This document shows, in pieces, positions 34,926 through 46,091 of a stretch of DNA of 64,000 nt. The stretch spans positions 11,429,013 to 11,493,012 of the forward strand of contig CM073324.1 in NCBI GenBank assembly GCA_037043015.1. Direction: 5' to 3'. The stretch comes from Bryum argenteum (taxonomy: Eukaryota; Streptophyta; Bryopsida; Bryales; Bryaceae). A program made the position numbers and the translations under genes. The notes beneath the pieces are model-generated. The model saw only the letters and a list, made by a program, of their open reading frames with translations, had not been told where the DNA came from and did not search any database. The first letter of the stretch is position 1. Each line of letters begins with the position of its first letter.

Positions 34926-35158
34926 TTAACCCTTAAAGGTCTAAGCGTGTCGTGGCGACCAGTAGAATATGGTGTATTTTGGTTGTATTTGGAGTGAATG
35001 CACACCTTTAATGGGTTTGAGTTCAAAGAAGAAGTTGACATTTGAATTAATGCGGTTCTAGTGAGCTATTACGATTCCAGTTTAGAGTTTCTTGTTGGAA
35101 GCAAATCTTAATTATACGACAGCGTACATACTATCCCCAAGGGACTTTTAAGGGTTAA
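34926..35158. mobile_element. 233-bp TTAA-flanked MITE, copy 2
   Basis: Same orientation and exactly the same length as 2493-2725. It begins TTAACCCTTAAAGGTC and ends GACTTTTAAGGGTTAA (one TIR mismatch). The interior shares TTTTGGTTGTATTTGGAGTG-like text, GCACACCTTTAAT and GTACATACTATCCCCAAGGG with the other copies. Confidence 0.85.
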
Positions 35159-37537
35159 CGCGAGGGGGATTGCATTTGGGTAAGTTCCAGGGGGTTTGCA
35201 AGTACAGGTACTCCGTATGGAATCAGTGTCTCATTGCGTTTTTAGGTCGGAAGCACCGACCGGGGATCACTTTACCCCACCTGAATGGAAATGATACCCA
35301 GAATCTTAGGGCCACACCTGAAAATGCAACCTCCACCTTCCATTGGTGGGAGTGTGATGTGACATAGTCAAGTTACTCAAGGCACAAAATGGGGCCATGA
35401 CATTCCGTATACTATATGGTACATACGATTTTTAGGAATTCCTAACTTCTTCTCTAGATAAAAGGGTAGAAAATAAATGACCAAGGATATCCAAAATTTA
35501 GTAGATTACAAACTTTGAAATATCTTCGTATCCAGTAAAGGTTTCTCAAATTAATCCCTAAATGTGTTGATTGTCAAAAAAACAAAATTCTGGATAAAGG
35601 GTAGAAACTTTGAAGAGTCCTATTTTCTTCATTCGGAGTCCGTTTTGGTTGGATTCACTTGGCTTGGGTTCCAAGTCAAGTCTAGTTCATGTGGTAAAAT
35701 TTGCACACCCATACAATGAGGTATAAACAAATGGCATGCATTTTAGTGAAGGTAGCTCTTGTTTTGAAAATTTCAAACATGGGACATGTTTTACCATTGT
35801 AAGGCAATGTTTTTATGATTTTAAAAAAATAAATTAATAATGATCTTAACAACCAATCCTCAAGTCAAGGAGTTGGGTTTACCCCATTTTAACAAAAATT
35901 CTACATATGAGTGAATCCGGCTTTTGCATATTGTATTCAGCTTGAACACGAAGCTATTCTATGAGATGTGGGAAGGTGAACACCACTTCAAGCACTTCAA
36001 TAACTGTATCAGATCTTGAGATGTGAGAGCTCAAAGTTGAAGACCTAAAGGAGGTGGGCATGCCTTTTTGTGGACTATTCAATACCAGAGTTTTTGAAGT
36101 CACTCAATACACAACATACAACATGGTCATGTTTCATGTGGTATTGAATAGTGCACAAATGGAATATCTAGGTTAGTTAAGAATATTGGTTGTTAAGATG
36201 AAGGCTAACAACTTTCTAGTTGGAGATTTTTTATCCAAATTACTTCGATATTGGATTTGCAATGATGTTTCTATAATGAAATAGTAAATGACTGAATTAT
36301 TTTTGAAGAACTATATCTCCTTTATCCACCGTTAGATTTTGACTTTGTTTTTGTGACGATTTCAATTAGAGTCTACTGTTAGTGGTAGAAAACTTGACAA
36401 TATCAAAGATGTATAGAAGATAAGGCATAGATTTGAGTGCAAAGGGTTGGGTTTTGGACTATCTTTCCTTTGTGAAATTTTTTGGGTAGTTTATACCATT
36501 GCAAGGCACTATTTTTGCAAAGAAATATTTCTCATGGATTTTTTTGTTCAAAGGTGTTTGAGATGAAGGTAAACATTAATGTAGTTGGTGGTTTTTTTTA
36601 TTAGTAGCATTTTCACTTTTGAAGTGAAAATGTTGAGATTTTGTGATGTTTTTTGAGTACTAATACGTTACGATCTTGCGTTCTATGAGGCCTCATAACT
36701 CAAAATTCGACCCACATGATGTACAATATGTGTACTACAAAATTGTATGGTTGAGATTGAATTAAGTCATCTTTGTTTCCATTCATGGCACTTTTTCTGA
36801 GAATGTGTTCTTTCTGTACAAATGTGTCAAACCATTGTCTGCGAGGTTAAGTGCAATACTATAGGTGAGAAACTCATGCATAACACTAATCAAGTATCAA
36901 GAACTCACCATATATGTCCACAACAAGTTTGATTTGAATTAAGAGAACTTTAGCAATGCTATGATACATACATTTGGTCACACATATTTTCCTTTCAAGT
37001 AACAAAACACTTTGTTCAATTAACTAACCTGTAGCAAAAACGTACGAATAAGATATAATAGAATCATGACAACAGTACGAGTGTCTGTATTAAAATGTAG
37101 GGAGTTAATACCTTTCTATTATTTATGTACTACATTACGATATGAGATGTTCATATTCATATTTAGATATGTTGTTGAAGTTGAATAACAAAGTAAGGAG
37201 GTGGTTAGTACATATATTCATAAGAAGAATGCATATTGGCCAGTGTAAAACTAACCAATTTATCAGATCAGATCTTCAACTCTAGTACTTCAATCTGCTA
37301 CAATATTTGTAGCATACAGTACAGTACAGTAGTATCAATCTATGTCTTGACCCGTCTACAAATTTTCAAGTTTCAAGCCAATTTCTAGCATGCCAAAGAT
37401 GTTCATGATGTGTACAGTACAGTCCCACCAAGCCTCATAGAAAACCTATTCTAGCTTCTCACTCTGGCACGCCCCGCATCGTATTTCAGCAATACTTAAA
37501 GAGATTTCGATTTGAACGATGACGATGAGCTCGGACC
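35159..37537. repeat. Intergenic DNA with second large repeat family, copy 2 (about 35640-36845)
   Basis: From about 35640 to 36845 the sequence matches 22590-23420 and the inverted 41000-42100 copy, including ACATGGGACATGTTTTACCA, AACTTTCTAGTTGGAGATTT and GATGTACAATATGTGTACTA. The 36845-37537 part is the 3' side of the neighbouring minus-strand gene and holds short CAGTACAGTA runs. No protein gene is supported. Confidence 0.55.
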
Positions 37538-39201
37538 TTATGATTTGAGAGGTTGTATGAGGTATTGGCGATCAAGGAATGCCGTATTGATCCATGCATT
37601 CTGCAGCTCGCCAATGGTGCTGCAACACACAGCCGCCGGGTCGCCACTGGAACATGTGAGTCCTTTCCAGTATTCATTCCCTGGGAATGCATTTCCATCC
37701 CAAGCATATGATGCCACCAGCAGCTTCGGCTCATTCGAAGGTGGCAGACGATCTGCAGGGCTGCATGTAAGCACCAAAGCAAGATGTATAAGAGAGAAAC
37801 GATTTGGAATCGCAATTGAAAAGCACAAGAAACTGATGAAGATACCTGCGGTTCGTGAAATGAATGGCGATGTGATTGCCGGCTGCGCCTGTGATTATCC
37901 CCGGTGCGCATTTCCGCACAGCTTCTGGAAACCAACTGAACTCCACATCAGCGAGATGTGGGAGAATAGTTGATTGCAAGACATCAACCACAACCTCTAC
38001 CAGCCATAGCGATTGCTCATCGCACTTCTTCCACACGCCAAGTCCCAAGCCAACAAGAAAAGCGTACGCCTTCTTGTTGACATCACGCGCCCGATCATTG
38101 GCATCCACAAGCAAACATTCGACCGGAATACGAATACGCGCCTTGTAAGCTGCAATATTGAAGAAGCAGCTAAAATTTGAAAAGAGGCGGTAAAAATTCC
38201 CGCTCGTGTCAGCCCGCGCTTCGTCGTAGGAAGGGAAATAGTGGCGGGAGGCGGCTGCCGAAGGTTGCGAGTACAACCTCGCAAACGGCTCCAGGCTCGC
38301 CGCTGCGACTGGATCGCCTTCTGCACCAAACCCTAGCTCAGGACGACTCCATCTTTCAGCCACAATGAGATGCTGGTTGTCCATCTTCTCTGGCTTCTCA
38401 AATCTTGCTCCCACCAGGCCAATGTATATCCCTTCCATTTCGAACGTCCCTGGCTCCCCCAGCTTCGCCTCATTGTATCGGTCGCCAGCGTTGATGAAGA
38501 GCGTTGGTGATGAGACGCCTAGTAGAGCCGCAATCTGTCAAGCGAGACTCACATTCAAATCCTGTATATGTCGGTAAACTCCGACATTGTTACTAGGTTT
38601 AAGATTTTCGTAGACCTTCAGTCATTCTTACATCGGATTCTAGAATCAGGGGAATTATCTGCGCTAGGGCGATGGCAACAACTCGTCGAAGAAGAACCGT
38701 CAACAAGATTGAACTCAAGTGTTTTAACTCGGTGCACTGATACAGCAGATGAAGACGAACCTGAATCTCATCATAAGAGAGGTAATTTACGAGATGGATT
38801 TCGCCTTCACTATCGGTTCCAACGCGTTCCCAGTCTCGTCCGTTCGGTTTCGACAAGTCACGGAGGATAGTAATGTCCGTGCTGTTGTAGAAAACCAATG
38901 GCCTGTTTCGTATCAGGCGGCGTACGAGCGCCTCGCGTGTCATGTTGTGGTACAGGAGTCGCTCTTTCTGGGAGCCATGGCCGCGTTTGTGCACGAGAAA
39001 AGACTCCAACAGGGGGACGAGCTGGCTGTGCACAAGAATGCGAGTGGAATTCGCGTGGCCTGCAATTCGTGCCGCCGTTTCATCGCTGCGATCGAGAATG
39101 CTCCTGATGCGATTGTTGGATGTCGGGGCTTGCACTGTCGCAAAGAAGGCGTCTGAGGCTTGGAGCAAAGCAGATAGATCCTTTGATTCGCTTGTCATCA
39201 T
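37538..39201 (-). CDS. Conserved protein, probable DUF4804 family, three exons
   Basis: Exons on the minus strand are 39201-38761, 38534-37846 and 37760-37538, with consistent phases (0 and 2), giving about 450 aa. I chose the MMTSESK start; the frame stays open to an ATG at 39333, which would add 44 less protein-like residues. Distinctive blocks are RNRPLVFYNSTD, YLSYDEIQIAALLGVSSPT, FEMEGIYIGLVGARFE, YKARIRIPVECLLVDAN, and near the C-terminus LLVASYAWDGNAFPGNEYW and SGDPAAVCCSTIGELQN. These resemble the DUF4804 family that I recall from bacteria and animals. The function is unknown and the assignment rests on memory of motifs only. No signal peptide or membrane span was seen. Confidence 0.75.
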
Positions 39202-39442
39202 TATGGAACCACGCACTCCCTCATAGATTGATAGATCAACACCCTTGCATTCGTCCGTGCAGCTCCGATTCTCTACTTGCTCACTCGTAATGCATGTGTT
39301 GTGCTCGAACCAACAAATTTTATGCATCGTCAATTTCGACGCACTTCCACATTACCGACAATACTTGTGCAGAAAGCAAGCTGCCATGAACGATCCTGAC
39401 ATCCGCGTTGCGTTCAAGTACTACGTTAGAGAAGCTGCAGGG

Positions 39443-39523
39443 TAGTGGCGATTCGGCAGTACGGTGAGGTCAGTGGCACTGACCTCACTGACACTGCCCT
39501 CACCGTAGTGCCTAATCGCACTA
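39443..39523. repeat. 81-bp fold-back with nested perfect hairpin
   Basis: The outer arms begin TAGTGGCGATTCGGCAGTAC and end GTAGTGCCTAATCGCACTA, imperfectly complementary over about 25 bp. Inside lies a perfect 12-bp hairpin, GTGAGGTCAGTG / CACTGACCTCAC, at 39464-39488. It sits about 110-240 bp upstream of the candidate start codons of the minus-strand conserved gene. Confidence 0.8.
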
Positions 39524-39547
39524 TGGTGAAACAAAGCGGGCACCTAC

Positions 39548-39641
39548 CTAAAGGCGTGCACCCAAGATTCTTTCTTTCATAAAAATCTAACCTCCCTCTC
39601 ATGTACCTCATGCAAACATAATTAGGGTGCACGCCTTTAGG
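39548..39641. repeat. Short MITE-like element with 16-bp inverted ends
   Basis: CTAAAGGCGTGCACCC at 39548-39563 is perfectly complementary to GGGTGCACGCCTTTAG at 39625-39640. The element is about 94 bp. A CTAC direct repeat flanks it (39544-39547 and 39642-39645), a possible short target duplication. Confidence 0.75.
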
Positions 39642-39835
39642 CTACTGTTTCTAAAATTTGTATTTAATTATGTGTGTTTTTTTACAAACCACAAAAATAG
39701 GGAAAGTGAGTCTTTTCCTATTCCTCATCTTTGAAGAATAGTAGCCCACTCATTTCTCTTTCTAATTATATAGATTCCCTCAATTTTCCTTAAGTGCAAG
39801 ACAATAGGTGGTTTCACCATACCCTTCTCTATCAT

Positions 39836-40685
39836 TTAACCCCTAAAGTTGAAAGCCCCCAAAACTGTCATAACTCCTCAAAATCACCCTCTTTTAATGT
39901 AAGATGAAAATTTTCAACTTTTGATGTGATCTCAAGTATGTGTCCGTAAGATCTTATACCTAACTTGTCCATGCATGTGTGTACCAAAACTTAGTTCCAA
40001 ATTCCTTACCAATTGTGAGATCATAACATTCAAAGTTGGAAAGAAGTTTTTTTCTCTTGTTGCAAAATGGATTTGAAGTTTTTTGTGAGCCCATAAAACC
40101 AATTTTAAGAGTAAGTTTGAACTAAGGCTCTTCAAATTCTTGTTCCTAAGTGAGTTAGGAACGTGCCTATGCAATATTTATCCTCATGCAACCCATAAAA
40201 CTTAATGAAATGCTTGAAATTTCACATGGAGGTATGGTGAAATTCAACTTCAAAGGCCCCTCTTTGGTGATAAAATTAGCATGTGAAGAATAATTGGAAG
40301 AAAGATCCAAACGGTGAAATCATGCCTTACAACCTTAGTTCCAAGTACAAAAACAAAAACTAGAAAAAATGTAAAATCTCAATTTTTGGTGAATTTTTGA
40401 AGTTCCAGCGATCTTATTTATTTTGGGCAAATTTTGAGAATGAACGAGCATATACCACAGTTTGGGCAGTTATGGGCGGATTTCAAACAGTGTTTTCAAA
40501 CTTTGACCATAAATATCTCATAAAGTATGAGGAATTTAGCAGCATGAAATCACTTTTTGGAAAGCTATGGAAAAACTCTTCAACCTGCAAAAGGTTTCAA
40601 TTTTGTACGAGCTAAATACGGTAAGTACGGGGCTGACGAGACCCCAAACGACCCGATTTGGGCTCTTTTTGATATCAAAGGTTAA
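39836..40685 (+). repeat. Large TTAA-type repeat, reference copy
   Basis: 850 bp bounded by TTAA at 39836-39839 and 40682-40685. It begins TTAACCCCTAAAGTTGAAAG and ends GATATCAAAGGTTAA. Inverted similarity of the ends is short. Copies occur at 17642-19028 (with insertions) and 13500-14335 (inverted). It is non-coding, with only short ORFs. Confidence 0.65.
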
Positions 40686-40999
40686 GGACGTATGTTCAAT
40701 ACGGTATATGGTCACCTAATTAACAAGTTGCGGTCCACCTTAGCTACCGATCCTGCCTAGAAGGAGGGCTCAAAAATTGGCAAATTGGACATATGGTCAT
40801 CTAATGTAGCAGTGGCATTTTCGCATTGACTTCGAGTAATTTGCACAATCACTCCAGTATCTCTCCATGTAATATTCAGAAAAGTAACCTCTCAATGGTT
40901 TGACTCATTGATTGCAAAATGACACTTTTTTTTAGTAAAACTGTTATAAATGGAAACGAATGTAAGTTATTAAAATGTCAATTGTACAGTCTTGTACTA

Positions 41000-42180
41000 A
41001 GCATATTGTACATTATGTGGGTCGCAAAGGTGAGTCAAGAGACCTCATATATTGTGCGATCTTAATGATCTTAATGTATAAGCACTCAAAAAACATCACA
41101 AAATCTCAATATCTACACCTGAAAATGCTCCCAACAGACTTATCGCAATGAATTTTTTTACCAAATACAGAGATGTCTACCTTCATCCCTAGTAACACCC
41201 TTGAATAAAATAAAATAAACCATGAGAAAAACATCTTTGGACGAACAATAGCCTTATAATGGTGAAAACTGCGTCAATATCTACAAAGAAAAAATGTTTA
41301 AAACTAGGCCCCTATTCAACTTATATAAAAATGTTGAGATATAGTGATGTATTTTGAGTACTAACATGTTATGATCTTGCAATCTATGGGGCCTTATGAC
41401 TCAAAGATTGACCCACATGATGCAAATAGATAGAAAGATAGATAGAAACTCCACTCCCTTTCTAAGGGGCCGGCGTGAATGAAGTGTCCGTTTGTAATGC
41501 TAATATCCTGATGGCCACCGGACAAGGGGAAATTAGCCCACATGATGCACAATATGTCTAATACAAGATTGTACGGTTAAATAACTTAACTCTATTTCTA
41601 TTTATGACAACTTTTTTGAGAACGTGTTCTTTTCTCTACGAATGAGTCAAACCATTTAGGGGCTAAGGTCTCCCCTACAAAAATCAGATCCAAATTGGAA
41701 TCAAATATAACAAACAAACTCTAAATCCAACTTTGAATGAATGAGAAACCTCTCCTCAAAAACCATGTATTTTTTCCCGCTTTTTCAAATTTGATACATC
41801 ACTACAAATCCAATACTTAATCCGTTCTAAGCACAACCACAAAGTTGTTGGAATTCATCTCGTACATACATATGCAGAATTTAAAACAAAAAAAAACTAA
41901 ATTAGATTTCACTTGATTGGCTTGCAATGGTAGAACATGTTCCATGTTTGAACACCCCAAAAAGAAGAGCTGCCTCTACTAAAATGCATGCCATTGGTTC
42001 AAACTTTATTATGTAGGTTCAAAAGTTTATTACATGAAGTAGACTTGATTTGGGACCTAACCCAAGTGATTTCATCCAAAACAGACTTGGGATGGAGAAG
42101 TTAGGGCTCTTCAAAGTTGTTACCTTCCATCTGAAATGTTGTTTTTTGACATTCGGCCTGGTTTAGGGTGAAGAATGAAG
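41000..42180 (-). repeat. Second large repeat family, copy 3 (inverted)
   Basis: Inverted match to 35640-36845 and 22590-23420, including AATGCATGCCATTGGTTC-like text, GGTAGAACATGTTCCATGTT and CATGATGCACAATATGTCT. It is interrupted by a 112-bp insertion at 41425-41536. Confidence 0.6.
41425..41536 (-). mobile_element. SINE-like insertion with 13-bp target duplication
   Basis: The 13-bp word CCCACATGATGCA occurs at 41412-41424 and again at 41537-41549, directly flanking 112 bp absent from the sister copy near 36715. On the minus strand the insert ends with a (CTAT)n-like tail, the reverse of AATAGATAGAAAGATAGATA, as expected for a short retroposed element. The GC-rich body contains GGGGCCGGCGTGAATG. 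No pol III box could be confirmed. Confidence 0.7.
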
Positions 42181-42214
42181 AAAAATGTCGCATCCTAATT
42201 TTGACAATGTCAAT

Positions 42215-42584
42215 CGTCTCCCAACGGTCCTTGTGCGCCTGAGGGGCTCTTTTCCAACAGAATATGCCTTGTAGCTCTCATTGTACTCAACTTTTTGATT
42301 CACTTATATTTTGATGTCAAAGTTGTCACCTTCTTCTGATTCATTCAAGAAGAGAAATTTTACAATTCAAATCACAATTTGTATGAGTGATTTTGTGCTT
42401 TGAAAGGATTGTGGTAGGTAGGTCGGGTTGTACATAAACTTGTAGAAGGTTGCACGCTCATTATTGATTGGTGCATTCATGATGCCCAAGTTTTAAAAGT
42501 GCACTATTCATGATGCCCAAGTCCAAAAGATATATTCCAAATTTGGACTGCCCGTTTCAGACCCCAAGGAGCTGTAAGGGTTAA
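42215..42584 (-). repeat. Inverted copy of the 26335-26665 repeat, ending at a shared TTAA
   Basis: On the minus strand this repeats the text of 26335-26665. Its right edge GTAAGGGTTAA uses the same TTAA that starts the 233-bp MITE copy 3, so the two elements share one target word. Confidence 0.65.
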
Positions 42585-42813
42585 CCCTTAAAGGTCCCTT
42601 GGGGATAGTACATACGTTGTCGTATAATTGAGATTTGCTACAAACAAGAAACTCTATATTCAGATCTTAAAAGCTCAGTAGAATTGCATGGCCTTAAATG
42701 TCAACTTCTCCTTTGAACTCAAATCTATTAAAGGTGTACACTCATTCCAATATAATCAAAATACGTCGTATTCCAGCAACCAAAATCTGGTTGTTCAGAC
42801 CTTTAAGGGTTAA
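42581..42813 (-). mobile_element. 233-bp TTAA-flanked MITE, copy 3 (inverted)
   Basis: Begins TTAACCCTTAAAGGTCCC and ends GTTCAGACCTTTAAGGGTTAA (17-18 bp shown as two halves: GTTCAGACC and TTTAAGGGTTAA). Exactly 233 bp, the reverse orientation of copies 1 and 2. Internal landmarks such as CCTTGGGGATAGTACATACG are the complement of those copies. Confidence 0.85.
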
Positions 42814-43474
42814 CTACCAGTTTGACTGTGTGTATCATAACTTACTCACAAGGCCATTTTTTCTCACAATAAGATTGAGACAACTGGATTTTGAACCACG
42901 TAAGAAGGAATCCTCAAATTCAGAATGGAAAATCAAACACTTCATACTTCACTTCTTCAAACACCTGAATATGGGAATTCTGTTAACTAACACTTCCACA
43001 AGTAAATGTATAAATCAGCATGGCTGCAAAGACGGCTAGAATACTATGTTTGTAATGTGGAATAGTTTCATTTGCAAATGATGGCACTACACGAGTTAGA
43101 AAATCGTAAATGCTTCAAAATAAAATAGAGGTAAGTGGTAAGTGGCTACATGACAATGCATAATCCAACACATAATTCCTCCTTTTATCTTTCAAGCCAT
43201 TTTGAGTTTAACAGAACAGTACACAGATTGTAAAACTTCTTGATTCTGCCTTCCACTCTTTGAAATTCTAATACATCGAACCAATATTCAGTCACCTACC
43301 CACATTCAACATTGTTAACCATTACACATGAAATAGATTCTTCAGAAGCTGCTTTGTGTAAATCTCATTCAACGACGATGAGGGATTTCCTACAGATCTT
43401 GAATGCTGTCTATTCGGTGACAAGCATGGCAATCGTGGAGCAGGATTCGGCACATCTCGCAATTAAGCGCCAGA
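42814..43474. other. 3' flank of the phospholipase gene
   Basis: No gene or bounded repeat. A 75-codon frame at 43312-43539 (+) overlaps the last exon of the minus-strand gene and is a shadow. Confidence 0.4.
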
Positions 43475-46091
43475 TTAGGGCTCAACCTGAGCCTCCGGAT
43501 CCCTCCCTGCCCGATATTGCATCATGCCTTTGCTCATGAAACTGCTGACTGCATCCTGAATGAAGAAGTGAGCTTCTCCGATGGTCATTTGCTGCTTGCC
43601 AGCTCCTGTCTCTGCAGTGGAGCTTCGGCTGGCTTGCCATGGCTTCAAGGCCTTGGCAATGGTCACAAGCTCCTGCTGAAACTCCGAGAGATGAGCAGAC
43701 TCGTTGGCAGGCGAGTGCCGAAGCGACCACGGCGGACTCGGCAACGTCACTGCATAGCATCAACAATATATTAGTCACGTATCTTGAATCCTCATCTAGC
43801 TTGTGTGGTGTTCGGAAGATTTCTGACCTGGGGTGTCGGTGCGAGGAGTGGTGCGCGAGATCAGGTGTTCGAAAGTGCCAGCCCAAGCCTCTCGTGCTGT
43901 CAAAGCAGGTTGCGGCAGATTGAACAGCTTTCGAATGGTTGCCGCGATGGAGGAGTGCTCATACTCAGACGTCGACGTCGGTCCCTGAGCGCGGTGCTCA
44001 ACTGCAAAGCCCACCCACAGAAGTCAACCAACCCCTCATCACCAGATTTGCAACACTCAAGTACTCTGTCGATGCATCACTTCGAACGTGCCTTGTGCTG
44101 CAGGACACGTTCTGTTTTCGGTCCATCCGTGTAACCGAAATCAACTTGCTGTCAGACCTCTTTAATAGGATCATCTGCTCAGAAGCTCACATTCTGGAGT
44201 GTCAGGCTTCAGTTCCATGCTTAGAAAATCTCACCGGATCCTCTGGAAATCGTATCCTCATTTTGGTGACTGTGATCAGATGCAGTTGGATTTTTGGGTC
44301 TGACCTCGGCCTTTGTCGATCCATGGTGAGATGGCGATGGTGGGGACGCGAACACCCAAGCGATCGAACTGGAAGAAGCTGGGCGCAGGGCCAGAGACGC
44401 CATCAGGGCGGGGCACGTCGCGGGCAGGGGGCGGGACGTGGTCGAAGAACCCGCCATGCTCATCATACGTGATCAGCAGCAGTATCTGATCCCACTGCGG
44501 GCTCGCCCTCACCGTCTCGTACACTTCCTTGATGAGCTTCTGCCCCTGAGAGATGTCGTGAGTGGGATGGTCGTCATTCGCTGGCGTATTCTCAAGATCG
44601 AAGTACCGTTGCTCCACAACCACAAGGTTGGGCAATCTCCCATCCGCTGCATCACCCTTGAACCGATCGTAGGTCCGAAAGTTGCTCACGTACTTGAGCT
44701 TGCGCATGTTCTTTAGTACCATCACGGCGGGGATTTGCTGGTAGTATACCCCGAACGACAATCCCGCGTCGTCCACATCCTCGTAGATCGTCCGCTGCCA
44801 CCACACCCACACATTTTTATCAACCGCGGCCACCCACACATCCTCATGTTGCCATGGTGCCCACAAAACCCCCATGACGCTCAAATGCTACACTAGCGCC
44901 ACACTCATCAACTGTTACGTACTCATCAGTAGACACGATTTCCTACAGCATACTTTCCTCTGGAGCAAATTCAAGCCAATAACAATAATCATTCACAATT
45001 GCTTACTGGTAACACTTCAATCAAAAACTGTTGAGCTTATAGTGACTGTGGCTGTACATAAGACTTGAAGATTGTTAATTGATGCATAGGACCTCCATCA
45101 TGTTATTTCAGCTGTTCAAAATGCAGACTAGCGCAGTCGAAAAGAAAGAAAAATGGTGTAAACTAGCGTAGAAAGTGATTAAAGGAGTGAAAATTCCTCT
45201 AGAATCTGGAGCGTATGGCAAGAAAGAGTAGCAGAATGGTCGAAACTCAAAAAGCATTCACTTGACTCCAGGACAAAATGCGAAAAGGCACATGGGGTAT
45301 CGCCATTTCAAAAAGTAGAGGATATTTAGGATTATCATTTTTCCAGTACCTGTGGCAGTCCCCGTAGCATCTGTCCTTCATCGTTCGACAACAGCCCATG
45401 CGAGGTTGCAGAGTGGATGTATAGGCGGTTGGGTTGCGTGGAGCTCGGGACGGACGAGAACCTGCAAGCGACCAAGGCCTTTTATCTTACAGTGCAAATT
45501 TGACCTGCATTTATCTCAGGATTAGCTTGCGAAAAGTACCAATGCACGCAAGGAGAATGGGTACCAGCGGTCGAAGAGGGCGAAGTTCATGGCGAGGGCG
45601 GTGGTGACGGGCACGACCTCGGGGCGGAACGAGCTCATGACACGCCGGGACAACCCCGGCATCACGCGCTCCGCCTGCGCCACGAACCCCTCCATGCTAG
45701 GTTGCTGACTGGTGTGCACATTTTCCAGGGAGCCATAGATCTGCTCCGCCACTTGCTCGAATTCATGGCCCGGGTCCGGGTCCACGAACTCCGCCTCGTC
45801 GGAGATGATCACTCGCGCTGCATTCGGGTCGCCGGGGTCCACGGGGTTGTCCTCCATCCCCGTGAGCCCGTCGATGCCCGGGTTCAGCTTCTTCATCAAC
45901 CCCACGAAGTGATCGAACGACCGGTTCTCCATCACCAGCAGCACTATTGTCTTCACAGGCCCCGTTGGCTGCCCAGCCACTCCTCCCGCCCACCATACCA
46001 GCACAACTGATATCGCCACTACCACCACGGCTTTGCTTCTCATCATCGCAAGAGCTTCGATATTTCTCTCAACTACATTCGCTTCAGTCAT
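43475..46091 (-). CDS. NPC: Non-specific phospholipase C (phosphoesterase family), five exons
   Basis: Hydrolyses phosphatidylcholine and related phospholipids to diacylglycerol and a phosphorylated head group. Minus-strand exons 46091-45565, 45461-45350, 44794-44305, 44001-43828 and 43749-43475 join with consistent phases to about 525 aa (510 if the second-position MMRSK start at 46046 is used). An N-terminal hydrophobic run ([17 protein letters not shown]) looks like a signal peptide, preceding [19 protein letters not shown] with the family ENRSFDH motif (residues 55-61). Further family blocks are [73 protein letters not shown] and [18 protein letters not shown]. The tail [16 protein letters not shown] matches the plant NPC C-terminus. 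All key motifs are intact, so it looks functional. GC content of exon 1 is clearly higher than its surroundings. Confidence 0.95.

Noticed and set aside
44438-46010. Plus-strand ORFs opposite the phospholipase exons
   Set aside because: Antisense shadows in GC-rich exons.
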